Source: Candidatus Polarisedimenticolaceae bacterium (GTDB lineage Bacteria > Pseudomonadota > Gammaproteobacteria > Chromatiales > Chromatiaceae). From it: 64,000 bases of DNA. The notes under the pieces were generated by a model. That model was not told where the DNA came from and did no database searches. It worked only from the letters and a program-made list of their open reading frames with translations. Location of the stretch: NCBI GenBank assembly GCA_021647945.1, contig JAKITT010000005.1:1-64000 (forward strand). Reading direction: 5' to 3'. Below are positions 40,101 to 46,606 of this stretch, piece after piece. Made by a program: the position numbers and the translations under genes. The first letter of the stretch is position 1. The number at the start of each line of letters is the position of its first letter.

Positions 40101-40173
40101 CAGCAACGGCACTGATCGGCAATAGGAGTAGACAGAGAAAAAACAGACCACCCAGCACACGATAACTATTCAT
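37171..40173 (-). CDS. Secreted 24-heme cytochrome c with four tandem tetraheme modules
   Basis: 1000 residues with a signal peptide (LFFLCLLLLPISAVAA). I count 24 CXXCH motifs, from CSMCH (residue 36) to CSDCH (near 966). The last 16 hemes fall into four repeats of about 160 residues beginning near 335. Each reads GVCxxCHxxH, xLCxxCH, xxCxTCHxxH, an SSFLR or NSFLR box, then xxCxxCH and, in three of them, TEHD or SDHD. The first 8 hemes are less regular. The C terminus is Arg/Lys-rich (KKSRRRLRP). No membrane anchor or lipobox is seen, so it is periplasmic or passes to the surface. Its start overlaps the NHL protein stop (ATGA), so the two are translationally coupled. It is probably the long-distance wire of the conduit. 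Confidence 0.93.
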   Translation of the reverse strand: MNSYRVLGGLFFLCLLLLPISAVAAPEGGQNSSKECSMCHLRWMDDFINEEKKDLLMEMPEARVAADEMMCYSCHDGSIADSRFRVWETSKHKSGIKPSENVTIPEEFPLDAEGKMTCATCHTSHGVDTRVDMASAIFLREANVGSSMCKRCHRDKDDGADEGMHPVDVEFDALPQEILDAGAKVGVKNTVICETCHTAHGSTGDNFLIIPNSEEGVPQSKLCETCHGLSPDMSSDGVLRRHSHPVDVDITDDAKLPARWDNGEEPYLGGGKKVNCRTCHSPHNGTKKNHLLVVNDGGDKLCMTCHSSKETILRTKHDIPRFNSKEPSADGEAAANGGVCKSCHFMHKGYGPRMWARQVEGESLDQLCISCHAKGEMAEEALTGEHSHPTGVGVDQAVSEKSGLPLFNVEGDVDVAGKVSCATCHDAHLWAVASDQRGGKDVDGDGNSSFLRKSETKQQALCRSCHQKQGAILGTEHDLSLEADRSKNSHGQGVERSGVCGACHLIHNADGDKLWGRNLGVGEDVIEQMCNACHSRGHLAEEKMTGDESHPMGGVPIFKVGKEHTLPLYEKNGRRSRQGGVSCATCHDLHSWSPGSERGPGEKKIEGDRFNSFLRQANDDDATLCATCHEVNAMILGSDHDLRVSAPREINMERLTADETGVCGACHMVHNAWGDGLWSRGVGSGKNRNEALCNGCHARRKSASKKRLHGPKHPMNKKVSEAKATLKLETARFYGKGKIDTELPLFTNEGERSPEGDITCSTCHNPHRWDPEKGAPRASKNLEGDGSNSFLRRSNLPTSGLCVTCHTQKANVVNTEHDMRITGQEEKNRLKQTVGESGVCSACHVPHDSMEGGYQLWARGLSDKSEMLPERLCLDCHDEGRVGHDKIVEEFSHPETVLVGEATRKKSKNYVPLYDPSGQKSNAGIITCPTCHNPHSWTPENDRQGPGRQLEGNNRSSFLRFKSARNVCSDCHGIESLRRYKYFHSERSDKKSRRRLRPWN

Positions 40174-41114
40174 CGCCCAATCTCATAAAGCGTCACCCGA
40201 TGAGCAAACATCTCCACCACGTAGAGAAGCCCTTTTTGATCAAAATGAAGCCGAGTGGGGGTGATAAACTTAAGCAGCTGGCCCTCTTCATCCAACAGTA
40301 CTGAGAGAAACCGGCCTTGATTGTCGAAGACCTGGATTACACCGAGGAAAGAGTCCGAGATATAGACCTCATCTCTGTCGTCGATGGCGACCCCTTTGGG
40401 GCGAAACAGCTCTCCCCGCTCTACACCCCACTTGCCAATACTGGCATCAAAATGGCGTTTCTCATCTGGCAGGTAACTCTTCACCGTCGTATTAATCACA
40501 TCAACAACAAATATCCGCCCCTGCCGGTCAAGCTTTATCGAAAAGGGCCAGCGCAACTCACCCCCCTTCATTCCCATGCCGCCGATATAGCGTTTGAAGC
40601 GTTTCTGTTTTAGGTCATAGACCAGCACTTTGTGGTTATCATTGTCCACCACGTAGAGTTTGTTACGCACGTCGTCAATGGCGACATCGGTGGGATCAGG
40701 TTTGCGGCCATCACCGTCATGCGGCAGCTCTATATGGTGCAGGTACTGTCCGTCAGATGAGAAGAACTGAACCCGTGAATTGCCCGTATCAGCGACATAG
40801 AGGTTCCCATCACGATTCATCGCCATGCCCAGTGGGTTGTTAAACTCACCCGGCTTGCTGCCACCTTTACCAAATTGGTTTAGATATTGCCCTTGGGCAT
40901 CATAGTGAACGACTCTGTTATTGACGCCATCCAATACAAATATTTCACCACGGCTGTTGACCAGCACATCACTGGGGTGGCGCAACTCCGGGCCTGAGCC
41001 AATACCAATAGTGGCAATTTTCTTGGCCGTTATCGCACCTACGGCCTGCAATGGCATGCCGACGAGAATAAGGGTGAGGCAGAGGAACCACGGCACAGAT
41101 AGATGATAACTCAC
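40170..41114 (-). CDS. Exported NHL-repeat beta-propeller protein
   Basis: 314 residues with a signal peptide (VPWFLCLTLILVGMPLQAVGA) and no lipobox. About six NHL blades are visible (EIFVLDGVNNRVVHYDAQG, NLYVADTGNSRVQFFSSDG, KLYVVDNDNHKVLVYDL, RIFVVDVINTTVKSYLPDE, EVYISDSFLGVIQVFDNQG, LLYVVEMFAHRVTLYEIG). The start is GTG. The stop overlaps the 24-heme cytochrome start by four bases, so the two proteins are made together and probably bind each other. The 168-base gap upstream holds no gene I can support. Confidence 0.88.
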   Translation of the reverse strand: MSYHLSVPWFLCLTLILVGMPLQAVGAITAKKIATIGIGSGPELRHPSDVLVNSRGEIFVLDGVNNRVVHYDAQGQYLNQFGKGGSKPGEFNNPLGMAMNRDGNLYVADTGNSRVQFFSSDGQYLHHIELPHDGDGRKPDPTDVAIDDVRNKLYVVDNDNHKVLVYDLKQKRFKRYIGGMGMKGGELRWPFSIKLDRQGRIFVVDVINTTVKSYLPDEKRHFDASIGKWGVERGELFRPKGVAIDDRDEVYISDSFLGVIQVFDNQGRFLSVLLDEEGQLLKFITPTRLHFDQKGLLYVVEMFAHRVTLYEIGR

Positions 41115-41282
41115 AAGAGAGACTCAGTTAGGCGCTGCTGCATGTAGTCGACTCAATCTCAGCAAGCGTGAAAATTAAGGTGGTTATAGAGAACGCTTGG
41201 CCATTCGGATTGACTCCTTGAGCGGTAAAACCATAACCAGTGATTTCATTGCCCCTATAAATTGGCAGCAGGCGATGGTTCT

Positions 41283-42245
41283 TTATGGCAACTGAAATTT
41301 CTTGAGATCCTTGGTGTCATGACAGCCCAGGCAGATTTTCGAGTTATCTTTGCTAATTCTCAAACGCTTATGGGCATCCGCACCAATGTTGGCCTCATTC
41401 CTTGGCTGCACACCCAGCTCATGCGGGTTATGGCATGTGCCACAAAAAACATTACCCGTCACCAATTCCAACGGAAGAATCGCCGCGTCATCTCGCTGCC
41501 CCATCCTTTTTACCATCTCTGCATCAGGTTTTTTGGCATGGTATATCGGGCTGCCATTTTCCTCAAAGCCCATCACACAACCGGCCGCATAGGCGTCATT
41601 GGTATGGCAGCGTAGGCAGATTTTATCTACACGATCAGAGTCGAAGGTAACATCTGCAATGCTCTTTGCGGTTTTACGGTTGGGCACCCGATCATGACAA
41701 TAGGTACAAACTTCTGTATCGAGCTCACCCTCATCATTAATCTGATTGTGCGGGTTAAACTTTTTATATTTATTCCGCTCATGGCAGTTGTAACAGAGAT
41801 CTGTCCGCTTCTCATAGGGGGCACCACGGTGAAATAGACGGTTCTCCTTCTTACGATCGAACTCTTCACTAAGGCACTGGTATTTCATCTCATGACAGAC
41901 TGCACAGGTAATCTTGCCCTCTTCATTCAATCCGCTAAGAAAACTCTCTGGCATCTTCTCCAGCATCGGCTGCGTGGGCAACATGCCACTTGAGTGGATA
42001 TATTTATCTTTTGAAATGGTGATATGGCAGCGGTTGCAGAGTAGATTGACATCACCGTTGTATTTCAGCGCTAACTCCTGATCATCTTCAGGCACCTTGT
42101 CATGACACTGTAGACAAGATGACTCTTTGTCAGACCAATGCGGGTTCACATATGAGAACCAATCATCAGCCGCCATCAGCGGGGCAGCACTGAGAAGAGA
42201 GATCACCCCGACCATTAAAATCTTTACCAGCAACTGCTTCATCAC
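41283..42245 (-). CDS. Secreted octaheme cytochrome c
   Basis: 320 residues with a signal peptide (LVKILMVGVISLLSAAPLMA). Eight heme sites are seen: CLQCH, CNRCH, CAVCH, CYNCH, CTYCH, CLRCH, CGTCH and CLGCH. The pattern CGTCHNPHELG ... RLRISKDNSKICLGCHDT is of the doubled-CXXCH type. It contains no OTR/HAO-like catalytic Lys or Tyr motif that I can see, so it is an electron carrier rather than a nitrite or hydroxylamine enzyme. It follows the PQQ propeller by 2 bases, in one operon. Confidence 0.92.
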   Translation of the reverse strand: MMKQLLVKILMVGVISLLSAAPLMAADDWFSYVNPHWSDKESSCLQCHDKVPEDDQELALKYNGDVNLLCNRCHITISKDKYIHSSGMLPTQPMLEKMPESFLSGLNEEGKITCAVCHEMKYQCLSEEFDRKKENRLFHRGAPYEKRTDLCYNCHERNKYKKFNPHNQINDEGELDTEVCTYCHDRVPNRKTAKSIADVTFDSDRVDKICLRCHTNDAYAAGCVMGFEENGSPIYHAKKPDAEMVKRMGQRDDAAILPLELVTGNVFCGTCHNPHELGVQPRNEANIGADAHKRLRISKDNSKICLGCHDTKDLKKFQLP

Positions 42246-42247
42246 GC

Positions 42248-43510
42248 CTATTCCTTACCCCAAGCAAACAGATAACCATTCAAACTACCAATATAGAGCT
42301 GCTCATCGACTATGGCAGGAGATGAGTGAAATGCATCTCCCGGCACCTCCTCTTTCCAGAGGATATCTCCATCCTCCAGACCCACGGCATAGAGCACGCC
42401 CTCTTCTGTCGCAACATAACCAATACCTTGAGCGATCGCCATGCTCGAACTGATTTTAGAACCCAAGTTTTGCTGCCACTCAATGGAACCATTGTCTGCA
42501 TCAAAACTGGTCAATTTTCCCTCTTTATCCCCGACATAGACCTGCTCACCATCTGACACCGGCGCGGCAAACACCCAATCACCCAACGGCACCTTCCACT
42601 CAAGCTCACCATCTTCAGCATTTAATGCATAGACCATTCGGTCATAGCCACCGATAAAGAGCCTCCCATTATTCACCGTGGGGGTTGAGTAAACAGCGGA
42701 GTGGGTCTTAAAGGTCCAGACAATCCGGGCCAAGGTGATATCTATGGCCGATACTGTGAACGATTTTTCAGCCACATATGCCATATTCCCTACGATTGCC
42801 GGTGATGAATATACGCCGCTGCTATTTAGGCTTTTAGAGAGGGCCGTCTTCCAAATCAGATACCCCTTCTCCATATGTAGTGCATAGAGATAACGGTCAT
42901 TCGAGGCAAAATAGACGATGCCATCAACCACCGCCGGTGATGTGGTGATTTTTCCGGCTGTCTTATATTTCCAGATCAGTTCGCCACTCTCAGCATCTAG
43001 ACAGTAAAAGTGACTATCCTTGCCACCAAAAAAAACGCGCCCGTCTTTGACGGCCGCAGATGAGATAATTCCAGCTTCTGTTTCAAACAACCAGCGCTCA
43101 TCACCGCTCTCTCTATCTAATGCGTAGAAAACCCCATCAAGCGAACCAAAATAGATGGTTGATTGGGTCACAGCGGGGGAGGCGTAGATGGCATCGCCAG
43201 CACGATAGTCCCAAAGCAGTTCTAATGGTGGGGAGAGTTTTGACCCATTCTGCGCACTGTGTGTAGGGTCGGCAAGAAACATCGGCCAACTTGATCCCTC
43301 TTTGCTGGCCGCATCAAGTGTCATAGGGAAGAGAATCAGCGCTATTAGCAGTGGTGGCATAGTCGCACTCAATGAGCGGGCCAACCGGCTTATCAGGCCA
43401 GCAAAACCGACACTACCGCCCCCCTTGACAGAAGGGGTATGGGGAAACCAATTTGAGTCCATTTTTTCGGTCATTAGAGACGAACAATTACCCATTTTGT
43501 TTAACAACAA
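42248..43510 (-). CDS. Exported PQQ-type beta-propeller protein
   Basis: Up to 420 residues. The mature part has seven PQQ-blade repeats (GDERWLFETEAG, GELIWKYKTAG, LIWKTALS, RIVWTFKTHS, GELEWKVPLGD, GSIEWQQNLGS, GDILWKEEVPG) and is a paralogue of 30708. The true start is unclear. The leader-like stretch MPPLLIALILFPMTLDAAS begins at 43360, and the residues before it look non-coding in composition, so 43360 is a good alternative. It lies 2 bases upstream of the octaheme gene. Confidence 0.82.
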   Translation of the reverse strand: MLLNKMGNCSSLMTEKMDSNWFPHTPSVKGGGSVGFAGLISRLARSLSATMPPLLIALILFPMTLDAASKEGSSWPMFLADPTHSAQNGSKLSPPLELLWDYRAGDAIYASPAVTQSTIYFGSLDGVFYALDRESGDERWLFETEAGIISSAAVKDGRVFFGGKDSHFYCLDAESGELIWKYKTAGKITTSPAVVDGIVYFASNDRYLYALHMEKGYLIWKTALSKSLNSSGVYSSPAIVGNMAYVAEKSFTVSAIDITLARIVWTFKTHSAVYSTPTVNNGRLFIGGYDRMVYALNAEDGELEWKVPLGDWVFAAPVSDGEQVYVGDKEGKLTSFDADNGSIEWQQNLGSKISSSMAIAQGIGYVATEEGVLYAVGLEDGDILWKEEVPGDAFHSSPAIVDEQLYIGSLNGYLFAWGKE

Positions 43511-43573
43511 TGAGCGGAAAAAGAGGCCATATCACTCTCTCCGCACGACGATACGGAAGCAGTGCAACGAAGA

Positions 43574-43612
43574 GGCGGTGGCTGAGTAGGAGACCTATTC
43601 TCAGCCACCGCC
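43574..43612. terminator. Strong intercistronic hairpin between triheme and PQQ-propeller genes
   Basis: A perfect 13-base GC-rich stem, GGCGGTGGCTGAG, with 13-base loop and matching arm CTCAGCCACCGCC. It begins 12 bases after the triheme cytochrome stop. No full T-tract follows on the minus strand, so it may act as a partial terminator or an mRNA-stability hairpin that sets the inner-membrane module apart from the downstream genes. Confidence 0.6.
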
Positions 43613-43623
43613 CTTAAGAGATT

Positions 43624-44445
43624 TTACTCTGCTTCACGCCTTCGTTGACGATCACGAAATCTCGCATCTGGATCGAACATTGTTGGCAGATAGAATTTCT
43701 TATATTTTGTAATCATCGTTACAACTTCACCACTCTCCAATCGGTTTACCACAACAGGAGAGTACTTCAGCTTTGCAAAATCAAGAATACCATCTTTATC
43801 GTGGCATTCATTGCAGAAGATTGGTTTGGTTGAAATTTCTTTATGAATTCTGACCTTAGCCTCGGCCTGTTGATCCGCATTAAAGGTTGCTCGCAGCTCC
43901 AAATACTCTTCTATAAACGTCTTATCCGCAGACTCATCAAGCCGTCGACTGACACCATTTTCCATCCTAAAGGGCACAATCATACCGCCGTAGTTACCCG
44001 GCTTTCCCTCCAGCGTTAACAGCTCTTGGCCTGTTTTGTTATCTAGCCATTTATAGGTTATTTGATCCTCTTCAGCAGGACGAATATGACACACCTCACA
44101 GGCAGTGAAGTAGGCATGTGCATTAAGAAATGCTCGCACATCGGGTGCCTTAGAATGAGGATAATTGCCATGGCACTTCAGACAGAGCGACGGTGATTCC
44201 GCCCCGGCCCTGACAGCAGCATCAAGATTGTGGAAATGCTCATTGCCAACCCCAACGCCCAATGCAATTCGCTCCATCTCCGTCTGATCCAGTGCCGTAT
44301 TAGAGAAGCCCGTATCATAGATGCCGCGAAAAAAGGTGAGCCAAATCAACCACAATGCAAAAGCCGCAAGTAATAGGAAGACCCCCCCCATCAAAAAATC
44401 GATAAGGAGCCGCTTTACTGGGTGTATATTTCCGTGATCATGCAT
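43624..44445 (-). CDS. Membrane-anchored triheme cytochrome c
   Basis: 273 residues. One N-terminal membrane helix (LLIDFLMGGVFLLLAAFALWLIWLTFF spans about 13-40) anchors a periplasmic domain with three heme sites: CLKCH, CEVCH and CNECH. Conserved His residues outside the motifs could be axial ligands. The start overlaps the cytochrome b gene by 8 bases. With the cytochrome b and octaheme proteins upstream, it looks like part of an inner-membrane quinol:cytochrome module, similar in layout to Cbc-type complexes of Geobacter. That comparison is inference from gene order. Confidence 0.87.
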   Translation of the reverse strand: MHDHGNIHPVKRLLIDFLMGGVFLLLAAFALWLIWLTFFRGIYDTGFSNTALDQTEMERIALGVGVGNEHFHNLDAAVRAGAESPSLCLKCHGNYPHSKAPDVRAFLNAHAYFTACEVCHIRPAEEDQITYKWLDNKTGQELLTLEGKPGNYGGMIVPFRMENGVSRRLDESADKTFIEEYLELRATFNADQQAEAKVRIHKEISTKPIFCNECHDKDGILDFAKLKYSPVVVNRLESGEVVTMITKYKKFYLPTMFDPDARFRDRQRRREAE

Positions 44446-45169
44446 CGTCGCGTTTCTCTACATCTTTTTCTGTCGCAGCAGCAGTGGCTGTGGCCTCTTC
44501 TGCCTCCAATCTATCTAACCAGAGCGGATGCTCTTCAAGCATGATCTCTTCAGAGATCTGGCCATCAATAAACGCCTTATTCATTGGATAGACGTGCGGG
44601 TTATAGTGAACGGTGAAGATGTGTCCAACGATAATCGCAAGTGCAGCCAGCGTCGCCTCCCCCAGATGGAGAGCATCTGCCACATCAAGATAGAACTTAG
44701 GCCATAGCCACTCTGTCCACATCATGGTTCCAGTGAGAATGACGATAAACATGCCAAAATAGACTGAAAAATATTCGAGCTTCTCCATATAGGTGAAACG
44801 ATCCATTTTAGGCCGCGCCTTTCTAAAGCCGAGCATAAAACTAACATTCTGACCGGCATCCACACCATCCTTCAGCCGTGGAAGCATATCTCTAAGCCAG
44901 CTCCGCCCCTCTTCTGAAACCACCACGTAGACCATGTGATAGAGGCAGACCAGCGTCACCGCAACACCTGCAATACGATGCACCACACCACGCCAATAGA
45001 AAATGGTATTACCTGCTGAACCAAAGAGGTCAATCGCCCAACGCTCACCCAACAGCATAAAGCCGGTAAGGATCAGCAGCCCTGTTGAGGTGAATAAGAT
45101 GACATGCTGAATACGCTGGCTCACCGTCAGCCGCAGAAAAGTTCTCTGTTTTTTACCATGATGACTCAT
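44438..45169 (-). CDS. Membrane cytochrome b (b561/HydC-like)
   Basis: 243 residues with four hydrophobic helices (HVILFTSTGLLILTGFMLLG, VVHRIAGVAVTLVCLYHMVY, YFSVYFGMFIVILTGTMMW, LAALAIIVGHIFTVHYNPH). His residues in the first, second and fourth helices are placed for two b hemes. The C terminus is Glu/Ala-rich and cytoplasmic. It would link the quinone pool to the c-type cytochromes encoded on either side. It overlaps both neighbours (1 base with the octaheme gene stop, 8 bases with the triheme start), the tightest packing in the window. Confidence 0.9.
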   Translation of the reverse strand: MSHHGKKQRTFLRLTVSQRIQHVILFTSTGLLILTGFMLLGERWAIDLFGSAGNTIFYWRGVVHRIAGVAVTLVCLYHMVYVVVSEEGRSWLRDMLPRLKDGVDAGQNVSFMLGFRKARPKMDRFTYMEKLEYFSVYFGMFIVILTGTMMWTEWLWPKFYLDVADALHLGEATLAALAIIVGHIFTVHYNPHVYPMNKAFIDGQISEEIMLEEHPLWLDRLEAEEATATAAATEKDVEKRDDA

Positions 45170-46260
45170 CAGTGATGCCCTCCCATCTTACTTGCACGGC
45201 GTGATGCATAGAGATCAAGCAGCCGATGCATACCGAGACCACCAACCACACCGACAATCAATATCTTGTAGATCAAATTTATCAGGTTTAGAACCCAGGT
45301 CTGAAAGGCCAACTCGGCCTGTGAGACCTCCTCGCCTGCCCGTGCCTGTCGTCCCGCACTCTGCAACGATGCATGCACCTTGCCTTTGCTGGCAAACTCC
45401 TCTTTTGCACCCGCATGACAACCCTGCTGAGCACAGGTCTCAAGCTTATGTTCCGGGCTCACTGGCGATACATCATCTCGACTAGATTTCACTCGATGCG
45501 GAGAGAAACCAAGCCCATAGGGGGCATGACAGTTGAGACAGTTAGCAACCTCTTCATCACCATAAACAATCGCCTTTCCGTGGAAGGTATCTTTAAAACC
45601 CACCACGACATCCAGATCATGGCGTTCCATCATCGCCTGATCTGCGTGACATTTACTACAGAGCGCGACCACCTCTTTAGAGGAACGGCGTGTTGAAGCC
45701 CGATAGAACATGTGGCGGTAGAAGCGTTCAGTCCACTCCTTTGACTCGTGGCACTCCAGACAGATTTTTATGAATTTCATCGAAGCTATCTGTTCATCCA
45801 TACCGATTTGGTAGGCCTTATTACTATGGCAATCCTTACAATTGGGCAGATCTTCCATATGCTCATCAGTGCGTGACCCTTTATAACCATGCGCACTGAA
45901 ATCGAGATCTTTCTTGATCGCTTTATGCGAGAAGTCGCGACCTGTCGAAGGGTCTTTTAGATGGCAATCTTTAGCACAATTGACTGCCTCAACGTCGGTA
46001 TGTGGAATCTCCTCCACACCATCATGACAGCTCTTACAACGTAATTTTCCATGGTATGAGGCCTTATACTGCTCCTCATTCACATAGAAAACCCGTTTCT
46101 TGGCATTCTGATTCTCATCTTTGCCATACCGCCCCAACCCTGCGTACTTATGACACATGAGACAGTTCTCATCATCGGTTGCGTAGACTGAGTTCGGCGC
46201 ACCCAACAGGATCACACCACTCAATATGCAACAGACCGTAAAATAGACTCTATTTATCAT
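45169..46260 (-). CDS. Membrane-anchored octaheme cytochrome c with two expanded heme motifs
   Basis: About 363 residues. A signal peptide (YFTVCCILSGVILLGAPNSVYA) is followed by six CXXCH sites (CLMCH, CKSCH, CKDCH, CLECH, CSKCH, CLNCH). There is also one CX3CH (CAKDCH) and one CX4CH (CAQQGCH), giving up to eight hemes. Near the C terminus one membrane helix (LINLIYKILIVGVVGGLGMH) anchors it. The ATG at 46260 is preferred over the upstream TTG. It is the first gene of the minus-strand cytochrome operon, directly coupled to the cytochrome b gene (TGATG), and the two likely form the quinone-facing entry or exit of the chain. Confidence 0.9.
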   Translation of the reverse strand: MINRVYFTVCCILSGVILLGAPNSVYATDDENCLMCHKYAGLGRYGKDENQNAKKRVFYVNEEQYKASYHGKLRCKSCHDGVEEIPHTDVEAVNCAKDCHLKDPSTGRDFSHKAIKKDLDFSAHGYKGSRTDEHMEDLPNCKDCHSNKAYQIGMDEQIASMKFIKICLECHESKEWTERFYRHMFYRASTRRSSKEVVALCSKCHADQAMMERHDLDVVVGFKDTFHGKAIVYGDEEVANCLNCHAPYGLGFSPHRVKSSRDDVSPVSPEHKLETCAQQGCHAGAKEEFASKGKVHASLQSAGRQARAGEEVSQAELAFQTWVLNLINLIYKILIVGVVGGLGMHRLLDLYASRRASKMGGHH

Positions 46261-46376
46261 TTTCAATATTCAAACCCGACCTTTCATCATGCAGCGAACA
46301 AAATTCCATACCACATCCACCGCCTCACCAACGCGTACGAACAAACCTCAATACCACGATACTACGCTAAAGCACT

Positions 46377-46388
46377 AGGGTATACCCT
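46377..46388. promoter_or_regulatory. 12-base perfect palindrome, possible operator
   Basis: AGGGTATACCCT, a perfect inverted repeat between the divergent cytochrome operon and the diguanylate cyclase gene. It is centred about 28 bases downstream of the start site predicted from the FNR-like box. It could bind a repressor; no regulator is identified. Confidence 0.4.
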
Positions 46389-46417
46389 TGTTTATTGGCA
46401 TATTTATCAGGGTACTC

Positions 46418-46459
46418 ACTATGCCTAATTTTTCTCTGATCAGTATTGACCTCAATCAA
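46418..46459 (-). promoter_or_regulatory. FNR/ANR-like box and class II promoter for the multiheme operon
   Basis: On the plus strand TTGACCTCAATCAA (46446-46459), read on the minus strand TTGATTGAGGTCAA, matches the FNR consensus TTGAT-N4-ATCAA at 9 of 10 defined positions. On the minus strand a -10-like CATAGT lies at 46423-46418, centred 32 bases from the box centre, as expected for a class II FNR promoter (box at -41.5). The predicted start is near 46411, about 150 bases before the octaheme ATG. This suggests induction at low oxygen. Confidence 0.55.
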
Positions 46460-46606
46460 TTAAACAAAATTGATTGTATCCCCATAAAAACTCAGAACAA
46501 AGATTCCCACTAACAGTATTGAATTTAGACCGAAATTGACCCAATCTTAATAGGCAGTGGTACTAACTTAAGCCAATGCATTATGAACCCCCATCAGAGA
46601 GTAACT

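Noticed and set aside
37171-40173. CRISPR-like spaced repeats in the 24-heme gene
   Set aside because: The periodic pattern comes from CXXCH codons and module repeats in a coding frame, not from short identical repeats with unique spacers.
41115-41282. A 53-codon open stretch on the minus strand after the octaheme gene
   Set aside because: It lacks ATG, GTG or TTG at a sensible place and any ribosome-binding site; this length is not rare by chance.
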